Source: Lycorma delicatula
Taxonomy: Eukaryota > Arthropoda > Insecta > Hemiptera > Fulgoridae
Length of the DNA stretch: 64,000 nucleotides
Direction of reading: 5' to 3'
Assembly (NCBI RefSeq): GCF_047948215.1
Contig: NC_134461.1
Coordinates: 85,308,245 to 85,372,244, forward strand
Made by a program: the position numbers and the translations under genes. Below, in pieces: positions 34,210 to 46,499 of the stretch. The notes beneath the pieces are model-generated. The model worked only from the letters and a program-made list of their open reading frames with translations, made no database searches and was not told the DNA's origin. Every line of letters starts with the position of its first letter. Position 1 is the first letter of the stretch.

Positions 34210-34720
34210 AATTTCAAACTTTCCTGATAATCCTGTGTAACTTCTAACAACCTATCCTACCACAATGACGTTTTAGAAAAATCACCAATTCCCAATTCAA
34301 GAAACAGATATGAAATGGTTGCAGAAGCATTCTGTTCCTCATTCTTCCTTGATGCTGAAACAACAGCTGTATGAATTGTTAAAAAGAAACAGGGAAAAAC
34401 ATCATTGTCTATGTGTTTGATGAGCTTTTACAAAAAAAAAAAAGGACATGATGTTCTCACTACCTCCATTCCACGTAAATTTAAAGCCTATAGAGATGGT
34501 TTGGTCAGAAAGTAAAGGAGATACGTAGCAAGTCAGAACATAACTTTTGATACGAAAGATGTTCAAAGGCTATGTGTGTAAATAAAGTAGCAGACATGAA
34601 TGAAAAAAAGATTGGAAAGTGTAAAAAGTAATACAGTTACGGAAACAGAAGCTGAATATATGCGACAAGAACACACTATTAACAATACTACTTAATCATT
34701 TATTATTTCTTTACAAGAAG
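34210..34720 (+). pseudogene. DDE-type transposase C-terminal remnant
   Basis: Read across frames, the plus strand gives LSYHNDVLEKSPIPNS, KHSVPHSSLMLKQQLYEL, GHDVL and LPPFHVNLKPIEMVWSE, then YVASQNITFDTKDVQRLC and EAEYMRQEH. The PPFHxxLxPIEMVWSxxK pattern is the third catalytic block of IS630/Tc1-like DDE transposases, with Glu in PIE. It has multiple frameshifts and no terminal repeats could be assigned. Confidence 0.65.
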
Positions 34721-36181
34721 ACAGAGAAAGTAACGGTGATTATTACGATAATTCTGATGATGGTAACTTCAGAAATTCTAATATTTCTTGTAAAGTGGAT
34801 GCCATTCACACTTTAATTAAAATAGTTTTATTTTGTTTTAACATTTAAAAATAATTTCTAATGCAATTTCAGATTATATTATTCAGTACACTTAATCATC
34901 ATCTTATATTAATCTTTGAATATTTCTAAGAAAATAAAATGGAATACCTACAATCAATGAAGGCAATACCATGTCATTACATTTTATGTAATGACATTAT
35001 TATTATTATATTATTATTTTCATTACATTACCATGTCATACCATTTTATGTATAGGTCTTTTATTTCTCACATAAGCACTTCTACAATTTTTGACACATT
35101 TACAATTTTGATAATGCATACAAACTTATTTTCTTGCAAAAAAAATGATCGATATTAATTAAAAAATTTTCAGCCATTAAAATTGATATAACTTATATTA
35201 AATTTAAAAGTGTAATAATGTTCAAAATATAAGCTGTACATCGAGGTAAATAAATTTCAAAAAATTGTGTTTGCAATCCAGTGCTAACATTAAATCTTAC
35301 AAAGAGGCTCATTCGTTGTTAGGTAATGAAGTAAATGTTATGCTAAAAGGATAGCAGAATAATTTGAAGAGCAGCTGTTGCTGCAGTGGCACCAAGCAAC
35401 AAGATTGGCTGCTACACCTGTATGTACACAATTACTTATTTGATCAAATCAAACCAGCTTACACACGACACTATATGGAAAATTAAAGTTTTAATAGTCA
35501 CAATTTGTTATTGAATTAATTATTAAAATATAGTACAATGGCTTGTTTAAAAGACCTGGATTTCCAATATCAGAAAACATTTCCACTAATTGCAATTTTC
35601 TATTGCCAATCTACATACACCTGCACTAAATTATAACATAATGTAAGAAAGGAAAAGCATATTTTAAGTATCAGTTTTGTATTTAATTACCGAAATATAA
35701 TCTTTATAATTTTATAAAATAAAAATTATTATTATCATCATCTTTTACTTTTAATTTTATATACAGATTAAAAATATAGAAGTCATTTATAAATTTACAA
35801 GTTAAATTGATATCCTGATCTTTAACTACACAACTTTGTAAGGAAATTAAGGCAGTTATTTATAAAAAAAAACTCCAATGTACATTGTAAAAAAGTTTAT
35901 AATGGGATTGTGTATAATCCTGAGAAGTAAATATTTTATTTTGATTAATACATAATTAAAATAAAAATCAGGAATGGATAAATGTGCTACCTTATAGAAA
36001 ATAAAAGACCTTTACTGCAGCATTTCCCTGGAAGGATCAAGGAAAATGGTGTAAATACAGCGTAAGTAAATAAAAATATGAAAAGATAAATAAATTAACA
36101 GAGCAGTTATTGTGGTTTAACAACTATAAGATATCATGGAATAGCATCTAGAAATGGAAAGGTATGCGATAAGAAAAAATG
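34721..36181. other. Nothing recognised, with short ATTACATTTTATGTAATGACAT-type repeats
   Basis: AT-rich sequence. Near 34970-35045 there are overlapping inverted and direct copies of CATTACAT/ATGTAATG motifs around a (TTA)n run. No coding remnant is seen. Confidence 0.4.
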
Positions 36182-36189
36182 CTCTAATA

Positions 36190-38454
36190 CAGTGATTCCC
36201 AAACTGTGCACAGCGGCGCCCTGGGGAGCAGCAGCCTCTTCACAGGAGCGCCATGAAATATTATAAACGCTTCATAATTAATTGAGGCAAGACATATGGC
36301 CTAACTAAACAAAAAACAAAGTGAGAAACTAAAAATATCTAGATTTTTTTGTGTGGTTGGTTTTTACTTGACCCTATATAAAAGTAAAGTTGCTGGCGCA
36401 GAATATTCTGGTGAATGTGAGCTGGCAATGCTGCACCTTCTCGATTGCACTAGACACATCGAGGAGTGTAGATCCTTTGCAACAGATTTGGACTGTTCTG
36501 GAAGATCTTGTGGAAAGCATATAAGCAAGTGTTGTCGGCTCGATTCAGTCAGTCGGTTTATAATCTAAGTCTACTGAAATTAAACTCAGTGCTTCATATA
36601 CATAAACAATGATATAAATTAGTTCATGTAATATAGTTAGTTATATTACTTCTTGTTTGTTGTCTTTGATAAATAGTTTTGTGATTTTTTGCTCTTGTAT
36701 CTTTAATGATGAACTGATTTTTGAACAATAATGAACATAATACAGCAGATGAAGAAAGTATGTCTCTAACTAGTGGCACGACTGTGAAGAAATGAAAATA
36801 TTGTAAATATGATGACAGTTATTTACAGTTTGGTCTTTACATCAACAGAAATTAATGGTGAAAAGAGACTACAATGTGTATTGTATATGAAAGTTTTGGC
36901 AGTGAAGTGTAAGCTTCCAAGTAAATTGAAGCTCCATTTAGATGCTAATCACCACAGCATGGTTGGCAAACCTTGATTTTTTTTTGCCAGGAAGTTAAAA
37001 GAACTGAAACAAGAAAAAAATACATTTTTTAAGACTGCATCAAAATCACACAACGCTTTTTTGGCATCTTACAAGGTAGCTTACAGAATCGCAAAATGCA
37101 AGCCTCATACAACCACAGAACTTATTCTATCGGCTGTTGTAGATATGGTGAATATCATGGTTGGCGAGTCTGCTGGAAAGCTGCTTTTAAAAGTGCCTTT
37201 GTCTAACAACACAATTAGTCGCATAATACATCATATGGCAGAGGATATCAATGATCAATTAATTGAAAAATTAAAGGAGTGAAATTTGAATTGGAGCTAG
37301 ATAAGGGTACGGATAATAATTTTAAATCACCAAATGCACTGTGGACCAATTGCATTATTCTTAAAGAAGTACTTGCGTCAAAGCATCTGAATCCTGCACT
37401 GAATCGAGTATTAGAATGTGGTAATTTTATAAAATCTTGTCCACTTTAAAAAAAACTGTTTGAGGATATGGAAGCTGAACACTTGTTTTTGCGGTACTTA
37501 ATAAGCAGTGCATGATGGCTCTCTCATGGTAATGTTTTATCACGTACCTTTGAACTGGGCAAGAAATTTTTATTTTTCTTAAAAAGGAAGGATATAAAGA
37601 TGCCGAAGATTTTGGTGATGCCGATTTTTTTAATAAAACTGGCATATTTATGCAAAATTTTAAAAAAGATGAATTCCCTTAATCTCTCTATACAGAGAAG
37701 AAACATGTACCTTTTAAAGTCAACAGAAAAAAATATATGTTTTTATAAAAAAAACTCAAACTATGGAGAAGAAAATTGAATGAAGATGCTGGCAAAGATT
37801 TTTTTTTTGAATATTGCAGCAATTTTTGTTATCAAATGAACTTTATCTTTCTTAGGATATAAAAACCATGTTTGAAGGGTACTTATCACAGCTAATTATA
37901 TGGTTTGAGAAATACTTACAAAATGAAAATTTTGGTAGGTTTGCATGGATTCAAGATCCATTTAACACTATTGTTTTGTTTAAATATACTTTTGCGGAAG
38001 AAGAGAATCTTATAGTTATCTTGCGTCAACAGTTTGAAAGCAAAATCTGGCAGCATGGAATTGACAGAATTTTGGATCTCAATAAAAGATAAATAACCCC
38101 TTCTAAATGATAAGGCTCAATTTTAATTCAATTTTCAACGTAATATTTGTGTGAAACTGGGTTTTCAGCGGTCGCTGTAATAAAAAGCAAGTATACGGCA
38201 AAAATCAATGTGGAAAAGGAAATGAGGTTGGCTGTGTCATTTAATTCCATGATTTGCAGGCTCATCCATCACATTAATTATTACTTTAATATTAATAAAG
38301 TAAAAAAAAAAAAAATTAAATAATGAAGGTACACAGTTTTATTTATTTTTATCTCTTACTTACAAGTAATTGTACTTTTACTTAGTGTAGGACACGATGG
38401 AAAAATTTTAATTGAAAAAGAGTGCCACGACGCATAAAAGTTTGGAAACCACTG
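36190..38454 (+). mobile_element. hAT transposon with 8-bp target duplication
   Basis: The left end CAGTGATTCCCAAACTGTGC and the inverted right end (CAGTGGTTTCCAAACTTTTA) are typical hAT termini. The flanks CTCTAATA (36182-36189) and TTCTAATA (38455-38462) form an 8-bp duplication with one change. The 2265-bp element contains a plus-strand transposase remnant related to domesticated ZBED5/FAM200-type proteins. Confidence 0.9.
36790..38275 (+). pseudogene. hAT transposase (ZBED5/FAM200-like), broken
   Basis: Domains in order are a BED-type zinc finger (YLQFGFTSTEINGEKRLQCV, LHLDANHH) whose second Cys is Tyr, then SYKVAYRIAKCKPHTTTELI and LSNNTISRIIHHMAEDINDQ (37061-37280). Next are fragments VLASKHLNPALNRVL, LFEDMEAEHLFLRYL, YLQNENFGRFAWIQDPF (37910) and a C-terminal hAT dimerisation tail reading ETGF/SAV and KYTAKINVEKEMRLAVSFN-like near 38160-38250. 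The central catalytic RNase H-like region is mostly lost. Stops and frameshifts make it inactive. Confidence 0.85.
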
Positions 38455-38462
38455 TTCTAATA

Positions 38463-38999
38463 GATGAGGCCACATTTAACAAAGTGGTTCCTGTAGGTCT
38501 CCAAAGTTAAATACCCATGAATGCAGTTTTATCAGCAGTCTAAGAAATTCCAAACCAACACAGGGTGGCTATATTATATATTTATAGCATTAGTTTTAAC
38601 ATTGCTTCTCCATCAACAAATTAAAAGAAATGATATTTTGTAATGTATTTATAATCTATTTTGAAAAGAAACGGTATGAAAAAAAGCTGACAACAGAGTT
38701 GTAGAACTTTCCAGTCACGGCTTACACACTCAATTTATAATTTTATTTAAATATAATATCTTTTGTTTATTTAATTTAATGATTCTCACAAAAGTGTGCA
38801 TGCTCACTGTATTTCATTACACTAGCAATCCCTGTAGTTACAGGGGGTAGGTAAGGTAGTATTGACACATCATATCCACTTAGCCATTAATTTGGAGCAT
38901 TTTTTTTTGGGGGTGGAGGTGTGATTTTAAAAACTTTTTTTTGCCGTTATTTTTTAATTGTTAACAAATGTGCCTAAGAAATATAAGACTTTAATTAGG
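38463..38999. other. Nothing recognised
   Basis: AT-rich intergenic sequence before the dispersed repeat. Confidence 0.35.
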
Positions 39000-39255
39000 T
39001 GAAATCTTGACATACTGTGGGTGACCTTGCTCTACAGCCTCACCCCTTTGACCTTTTAAATTGAAAATTTAATGGCATCAATGCCCCATATATAGAGGTA
39101 ATCTGACTAAGTTTGGCCAAAATTGGTCCAGTAGTTCTGGAGATGTAAGGAATGAGACACCAAATACACATATGTATATATGAACATCTGAAAAATTTCC
39201 ATTCAATTTTTTGGGTTCCTTAATTGTCAAAACGTCAAAGATCCGGTATAAAACC
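39000..39255 (-). repeat. Dispersed repeat (GGCATTGATGCCATTAAATT family), copy 2
   Basis: This is the inverted copy of 26140-26400. The minus strand carries CTCTATATATGGGGCATTGA, TGCCATTAAATTTTCAATTT, and upstream GACAATTAAGGAACCCAAAA. The function and class are unknown. Confidence 0.6.
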
Positions 39256-39774
39256 ATCTGTTATCAAAACCTGACTGATTATAATATTTTCCCCTTTACA
39301 GCTAGAGTGCTAGATGGGAAAGTAAAAGGAAAGCTAATGAGCAGATATGTCATTAGCACTTATTTATTGCTTATAAACGAAAATCAGAAATGTAAAATAA
39401 ATACAATTTTTAACTTATTTATTTTTTGTCATCAAAAAAGACTAAACACTGTTAAGATGCAAAACAACTGTTTCTTGTAAAATTACTCAGTTGATAAATA
39501 TATCAATCACTATTTCAATAATCAATCAAATTAAATTACATCAATATTATTCCATACCTAATAAATGAAATCTCCATTTTGCATATCTAAATTGTGTTTA
39601 AATACAAAAAAATGAGCAATGTTAAATGGTTACTGAAATAGTTTATTAAACAAAAAAAAAACATTAACAATCATTAAAAAAAAATATTTACCAACTAAAA
39701 ATAGACGATCATTTTGATTGTAAACAATCATCAGTAGCCTGAGGAAATGACATGTATAAGAGAATAAATCAGTT

Positions 39775-39807
<33 letters not shown>

Positions 39808-40329
39808 TTTTTGATTATAGCCAAATCAAGAGCCAGAACATCATAAAATGAGTACTATTCAACTATATTTTTAGGTAAAAATAAAAAATACAATACATTT
39901 GTAAGTAAAAATTACAAATTTTTGGTGTTTTAGGTGATCTCAATCAAAATGATAACTTTAACTTAAAAACATCTAAACCACTCAACTTTTTAATCAGACT
40001 GCCTATGCTTTATACTGTTTATTTGGCAATTAATTTTTTCTCTTCCTTTTTAATTTTTTTTTTTGTAAGTATCATTTCCTCAGCATCTAGAGATGATTAT
40101 TATTTAGTAATCAAAACAGCCATCTTATTTTAGATTTTAAATAAATTTATGAGAACAGTTTTGAATGTTTTTTTAATATTTTTCAGTTTTAACCTTTTGT
40201 GTGATATTGACTGATGCTGCAAATGAAATTACTTATTTTTTATTAACATTGTAATTTCTAACAAACAAAAAAACACATGAGTATTGTCTTTGTCTGAATA
40301 TTTTGAGCCTAACGTAGAAAGATGTATCT
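39256..40329. other. AT-rich DNA with a (TA)n microsatellite
   Basis: A TATATA run lies at about 39780-39808. Apparent frames over it are low complexity. No other feature is seen. Confidence 0.5.
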
Positions 40330-41450
40330 TTTCTGTCAAATATAGTTTTACTTTTCAACAGTCTCCTTTCATGTCAATACACTTTTTCCAGTGATGCTCT
40401 AATCTCTTTAACCCTTCCAAGTAGTAGCTGGCGTCTTTCTCTGAAAAATAGACGTTTATGCATGTGATAACCTCCTCATCTGATGAAAATCTCTTTCCTC
40501 CAAGAGAAACTTTAAGGTTAGAAAACACAAAAAAGTTTTTTGGGCTAGATCTGGTAAAAACGGTTAAGTGGTCAATCAATTCAAAGTGCAATTTGTGAAT
40601 TTTAGCCGTGGTGACTGCCAAGCGTGAGCAGGCACATTGTCCTAATAGAAAAGCACTTTCTTCTTCTTCAAATGTGGTCATTTTTTTGCAATTTCTGCCT
40701 TCAGCTTGTCAAGTAATGATGCTTAATACTGTCCCATTATTATTTTACCTTTCTGAAGATACTCGATAAACAATATTCCATTACTATCCAAAAAACCAGT
40801 TGCACCACCTTCCTGGTAGATGGAACCATCTTCGCCTTTTTTGGAGCAGGTTCACCCTTTACAGTCCAGTTCTGACTTGTTTCGTCTCAAGATTGTAGTG
40901 GTGGATCATCATATAATCTACAGTTATGAATCGATGCAAAAAATGTGACTCGTTTTGCTTAAACTGCAGGGCCTTGGAAATATTTATTCGAATACGTTTT
41001 TGGTCCAAATTGAGCAAACATGGCATCCAACATGTGAATACCTTACACATATCCAATTCTTCAGTTAATATATGACAAATACATTCTTTTGATATGCCCA
41101 TAGCCTCTATCTATCTAACCTTAATTCGTCAGTCATCCAGCAACATTTGCTGAACGTTTTTGATGATATTAGTGGTGATTGCAGTTTTTGGCTGTTCGGA
41201 ATGCTATCATCAACCAAACTGGTACGACCATGTTTAAATTCAACTACCCATCTTTTCACGGAAAATGATGGGACGGAGTTCGTGTAAACAGGGTCCAACT
41301 CAGTTTTTATTTGCTTAGGTATACTGTCTTTCAAATGCAAGTATTTTATCACAGCATGATATTCAATTTTTTCCAAAAACACTCACAATGACTTAAACAA
41401 ATATCAAACAACAACTGAGTGTCCAAGATGGCTCAAATTTTAGTGAGTAC
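40330..41450 (-). mobile_element. Nearly full-length mariner, inactivated
   Basis: A minus-strand mariner transposase spans about 41382-40355. The flanks were not resolved into TIRs, although the upstream region (TACTCACTAAAATTTGAGCC on the minus strand) looks like a mariner 5' end. Boundaries are approximate. Confidence 0.75.
40355..41382 (-). pseudogene. Mariner transposase with all catalytic motifs ruined
   Basis: Blocks in order are IEYHAVIKYLHLKDSIPKQI, VKRWVVEFKHGRTSLVDDSI, AMGISKECICHILTEELDMC, DQKRIRINISKALQF, FLHRFITVDYMMIHHYNLET, GSIYQEGGATGFLDSNGILF, FEEEESAFLLGQCACSRLAV, LHFELIDHLTVFTR, GGKRFSSDEEVITCINVYFS and HHWKKCIDMKGDC. The length matches the family's roughly 345 residues. 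The first Asp survives, but DETW is DYMM, the second (usually HxDNAPAH) is GQCACSR, and the third (APSDxFLF) is SPKNFFVF, so the protein could not be catalytic. There are also two stops and a frameshift. Confidence 0.85.
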
Positions 41451-43100
41451 CTTTCAACACATGTGCGAATACAATCCCTAACTTTTGTTGATGAGTGCTG
41501 CCATCTTCATGTTGAGGCACAAATCTTTTCAGACAACCCTTGTTTGTGTACATGTATATATATCCTTCATAGATTGAATTACAAATATTTTAATAATTTT
41601 TATTATTGCTTAATGAAAAAAGGCATAAAATTGTCAGACTGCATCACTTTTGTGATCCACTTTAATACTTTCAGCCGCATCTCAGCTGTTTATCAACAAA
41701 TAATATGTCACTTTACAATAAAAGGATAAAATATTATCTAATAAAACGTTAAAACAAATTTTTATTTTTATATATATATAAATAAAATTTAAAAAAAAAA
41801 AAATTGGTGGATGTAAGAAAAATGTAGCATTATCAGACATTTGCCCACATGATCCTTTTTGTTTATTTTGATGTCATAAATCAGTCCCTTCAGTTTAATC
41901 AACGCCTCCTGATGCACTGCATTTATAAACATCTGTATTTTTCAGCATGTTCAAATTAATTAATTTTTTATTTGTTTTATATATGTATCTAACACATATG
42001 AAAATTTCATTTTAGACAGATGTTAAAACATGCTTTATTTTTAATTTAGATAAGATATAAAAATTATGAAGCTATCAAAGCGTTACATGCTGAGTCATAA
42101 ATCTGTAAAGATAGAAACTCTACCTCTAACAACATAGTTTGAATCAAAGCTAGGAGTTATAATACAAGCATTTTATTCAATTTGCTACTCTACACAATAT
42201 ACATTATATTTTAAGGGGGGAAGAGGATACTCACAAATTCCAAAGAGAAGATTAATTTAAAGCAATGAGATATCATGATAGGGAGAACGAATGACACATA
42301 CTGGGAACTGAAGGGCAAATAACACATGAAGACAACTAGTGCCCTGAAAAGAAAAGTAATACAACATTTAATAATTGATACAAAGACCTTTCAAGAAACA
42401 AAAAAAAAGCTTCATTTGGGATATTTTGTAGCTAAATTAGAATGTGATGATGTGGAGAGAAAAGTGTCTGTTTATTCATAAACAGTATATTAATTATTTA
42501 AACTTTTATCCTAACCTGTTTATTCATGAACAGTATCTTAATTATTTAAATCTTTTTCCCACCAACAAACATGACAATTTTGTTAAGTTAAATGGTTGTA
42601 ACAAATGGTGAGAAAATTACGAACTTTCTAGTTTTGAAACTGGCCCTCAGCATTATAAAATGATTATTTACTATTTTCAAATAAACATGGATAATGTTAA
42701 TATTAATTTCTGTTAACAATTCTTTTATTATTAATCAGACTTTAGAAGGCATAAACAAATAAATGCACTGTCATTCTAAGGAATGTCTGAAATAGTGTTG
42801 GCACTGCTAAGAGTGGGGATGATTGTGTACCATGACATGACATTGTATGTGGTAGTAAGAAGCCAGTCACTGGTCCAACAATTCATTCCTGTCTGTGCAT
42901 CAACCAAGATTTATGAAATTTTATGAGCAATATATTTCAATGTACATAAAAACATTATTTGCTACCCATATTTCAAAAAGGTTTTCCTGAAAAATTTCTT
43001 CATTATAATTCAATGTTTTCAGTAAATGATAATTTAAAATCTATTTAACACATAATTGTAATGTTCATTACCTATTTAAAATACAGTAGGGATTCCTCTT
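41451..43100. other. AT-rich DNA with a short tandem repeat
   Basis: Two adjacent diverged units of about 58 bp lie at about 42468-42560, sharing CTGTTTATTCATRAACAGTA and TTAATTATTTAAA. Otherwise nothing is recognised. Confidence 0.45.
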
Positions 43101-43269
43101 TTTAACCCTGCTGTTCTGTTCTCATTCTGTGTTAACATACTGTTCAGGTCAATATAACCAATACAATATTTTTTTATGAAATTATTTGTACCGTGTATAA
43201 AAATAACAATTATCTGGTTAAAATTATGATGTGCATTTTGTCCCTGTAACTTCTCTGTGAGAAGCTTTC

Positions 43270-43910
43270 CTGGGAGAGACAAAATTTTATATTGGCCATG
43301 TGCTAATTTTAGAATGTTTAGCAAATTCAATATTCTAGGCATGTATTTTCTTGATTTTATATATGGGTAATAAGTGAATTTTGCAATTCTTGTAAATAAA
43401 ATCTTTTTTTAGTTAAATTAAATATTCTTTTATAATTTTTATTCTAGTTTGTGCTTATAAACAAAGAACATATGAATTATATGTAAATATGTCAGGCATA
43501 TAGTAAAATATTTATCAATGACCACTAATAAGTTTTGCGTTTGCAAGTGCATATGGATACGAGTTGGTCAAGCATACCTACAGCACCTGTAGGTATAATA
43601 GCATTATAATCTAAAATGATTGGTGGTTTTTTGTCAGTCAGCTTACCTCTACTAGAGTATGTAAAGTATTCATAGGTACAACACTTTTGTTCTTTTATGG
43701 ACTATAGGTCACTAGTGCTGTATTATTAGAAAAAATTAAAGATGAGCTGTGAACATCCTTATTTGTCATTTGCATCGGCAATTTTTTCATATTTTTTCTT
43801 GCAGTATCAAGCATACTTATTCTACATTTTCAAGAAGCTGCCCTAAGAAGTAAAATAATTATCTACTGTAGCATTCTGGGGTCATAAGTCAAATCCCACA
43901 ACTCCTGTTA
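43270..43910 (-). pseudogene. piggyBac transposase, C-terminal half remnant
   Basis: On the minus strand, across frames, the reading is ATVDNYFTS (43885), LDTARKNMKKLPMQMTNKDV followed by HSSSLIFSNNTALVTYSP, a stop, KNKSVVPMNTLYT, then IIPTGAVGMLDQLVSICTCK with RKTY (about 43600-43550), and later KKRFYLQELQNSLITHI and RKYMPRILNLLNI. The DNYFTS block, the GTxRxNRK-like region and the GVDxLDQ-like block with a CxRKT tail are the order seen in piggyBac transposases. The catalytic Asp of the DN(F/Y) block remains and the later D of LDQ remains, but the frame is destroyed by stops. Confidence 0.82.
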
Positions 43911-44207
43911 CCTAATTCTTCTCTGTTTGCACTTACTCTCAAATACTGAATCATCACTGTTAAATTTTTTGTAAAGCCTACATATTGTTTTAAATGAGGG
44001 CAACCGCTGAGTTTGAAAAGGTGCACGAAACCGTCTTTATGTAAGCACCACTTTTTTTTCATTAAAAACAACAGCCTTTACAAGCTATTCAACAGTAAGT
44101 ATTCCTTTGTCAGCCATTTTGGAATAATACACAAACAGCGCAATCAGAAAGAGAAAAAACTAATATTCATGAACTACTGTCACTTCTGCCAACATAAAAC
44201 ACATTAT

Positions 44208-45540
44208 GGTCAATCCATTTGAAGTGCCCCAAAAAACATAACCTGGTTGCTTGACCAATTTAAAAGAAATTGAAACTTACCCACTTGTTTCCTACTTGTC
44301 TCAGGACCTTAAAACTATTTTTTTATTTAAGCAGTTTACCTTCGGCGGCCATTTTTATTACAGTGTGCACACCTATTTTTGTGATTGTAAGGGTTTACAG
44401 AAAAAATCAACAAAATATTTATTGGTCCTGCAAGGATGAAACAAAAAGCAGTTTATTCATGTTTTCTCAAGATAAATGATTGGTCCAGTGGTTTATTTAC
44501 CTATCTCTTTTCTTTGTATGAGAAAATTACCAATGAAGTTGAACATGAAAAACTAACCTACAATATGTAAGTGACCTTTCACTTTTGATAATTTTTTTCA
44601 AGATGCAGGGATGGCGACACAATTTGAATTATTTTTTTATATGTAGATGTATGTTAGTAGTTTTATCATAAATAATATTAATGGTGATATACTTAATTTT
44701 TATCAATTTTTGAAAATGTTTAAAAAAAAAATTTAATTTTGGCTTCAAATAATTCTAATGGGGGTAGTAATAAAAATCTCAAATTTGTACAACTTAGTGT
44801 TTTTGTAAATATTTATGGCAAATAAAAAGGTTTCTTGTGTATTGCACTAATAGAAGTTATAACCTCTCAAAAATCACGAAAAATCTGTTAAAACAGATAC
44901 CATTTTGATTCACTAAATAAGTGCTACAATGGGGTTTCTTATCTTCTTGGTAATTTAAAATTTTATACTTATTACTATAGTTGAAATAGACATGTTTGAA
45001 CTATAGTATATGCCCCATCAGAGTTATTTGAAGCCAAAATTTGATTTCTTTTTAAATCATTAGTTTTCAAAAATTCATAAGAATTATACCATTAATTATA
45101 AGAATTATTTACCATTAATATTATTTATGGTAAAACTACTAAAAAAATAATTCAAACTATGTATGCCATCCCTGCATCTTGAAAAAAATTGCCAAAAGTA
45201 AAATTTCACCGTTATTCATGTTCAACTTTATTGGTAATTTTCTCATAGAAAGAAATGAGGTAGGTAAATAAACCACTGGACCAATCTTTTATCTTGAGAA
45301 AACATGAATTGCTTTTTGTTTCATCCTTCCAGGACCAGTAGGTTTTTAGTTATGATTTTTTCTGTAAACCCTTACAATCACAAAAATAGGTGTGCAAACT
45401 GTAATAAAAATGGCTGCCAAAGGTAAATTGCTTAAATAAAAAAATAGTTTTAAGGTCCTGAGACATGTAGGAAACAAGTGGGCAAGTTTCAATTTCTTTT
45501 AAATTAATCAAACAACCACCCTTGGGTTCACTTCAAATGG
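44208..45540. mobile_element. 1.3-kb foldback/palindromic element inserted in the piggyBac element
   Basis: The arms of about 570-600 bp (44208 to about 44780, and about 45010-45540) are inverted copies. Blocks include CCATTTGAAGTG, AAAAGAAATTGAAACTT, CTCAGGACCTTAAAACTATT, CACCTATTTTTGTGATTGTA and AGATGCAGGGATGGC. The unique centre is about 230 bp. The flanks CATTAT and CATTAA may be a target duplication. It is non-coding, and reading frames in the arms mirror each other. Confidence 0.8.
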
Positions 45541-45589
45541 ACCCATTAATAATTATTAATCTAAACAATTATTGCCAAAACAAATATTG

Positions 45590-45900
45590 GTCATTTCATG
45601 CACCACCCTGTATGTTAAAAGATGATGCATATTTTGTGATACCAGGTACATTTTTGACAGTGTGGACAGATTGCTACACATGTTGTGAAGGCTTCACCTT
45701 CCACTGAATCTCTCAATTCTTATAAAGTATACTAGTGCATGTTGCAAAATTTCTTTACCTTGCTCCACTAACCTCATCAGTCATCACTATCACTCTTGGC
45801 ATTATGATTTTCAATCTCCAACACTGTAGGAAACTGCTGTTTTCTTGAACTTTGCTCTGTTCTATCTGATTTGCCATATTCATATTGTACTATATAAAAA
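45590..45900 (-). pseudogene. piggyBac N-terminal region, tentative
   Basis: The minus strand holds a short acidic-rich reading (EQSSRKQQFPTVLEIENHNA then KSDSDD) followed by fragments with a CVAICPHCQKC cluster. The position between the right end and the palindrome fits the piggyBac N-terminus, which is usually acidic. Evidence is weak on its own. Confidence 0.35.
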
Positions 45901-46499
45901 AATGAAATCAGATTAACACTGAATTGTTTGTAGCTACATTTATAGTACCGTACCTGTTATTGTGCAAGTGACAATGTCAAGACTGACAAAGATTAAGTTG
46001 AGACTTGCATAATTATAAGAAAAGTAAAATTTGTAAACATATTCAGTTACATAATGGTTTTCTTATTGTTTTTATTTATGAATCATTTCTTTCATTTAAA
46101 TAGTGTTTAATGATTAATGATGATGATGAGATAAAGGCAAGTTCAGACAAGTCAAATTTCCAAACAAATGGATAATATTCTGTACACAAACTACCATATA
46201 CCCCCAACCCACCTCAACCAAAACACATCACATCAACACAACCCACCTCATCCACAATGTGTACAACTATATATTACAATATAAAATATCCATCAGGTCA
46301 TATTCACCTGAAGAGTACTTAATACAAAACAAAAAAATTAGGATAATAACAACAATAATAATAAATAACATTAAAAACAATCATACAGGTAAATTCTTCA
46401 AAATAAAATTTTTAAGTAAAATCTTCAGCAGAAAAGAAATGTCAGGACAAAAATTCTTTTGGGTCATATTAACCCAAACAGAACAGCAGGGTTAAAAGT

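Larger units (their letters stand above)
43106..46491 (-). mobile_element. piggyBac-type transposon with TTAA duplication, interrupted by a palindrome
   Basis: TTAA at 43102-43105 and 46492-46495 flank identical inverted ends CCCTGCTGTTCTGTT, followed further in by related GGTCAATATAACC / GGTTAATATGACC inverted motifs. TTAA targets and CCC-starting ends are diagnostic of piggyBac. The minus strand carries a decayed transposase, and a 1.3-kb palindromic element sits within it. The total is 3386 bp, about 2.05 kb without that insertion, so the transposase has lost some of its usual length. Confidence 0.88.

Noticed and set aside
35340..35400. Slightly GC-richer patch GAGCAGCTGTTGCTGCAGTG
   Set aside because: It has no open frame with splice sites or homology, and is only a short self-complementary stretch.
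43889..44479. Short frames on both strands around the piggyBac and palindrome
   Set aside because: They are explained by decayed transposase and by the arms of the palindrome. Mirror-image frames occur in the other arm.
46259..46495. 78-codon plus-strand frame
   Set aside because: It is Lys/Ile/Asn-rich low complexity over the right end of the piggyBac element, including its terminal repeat.
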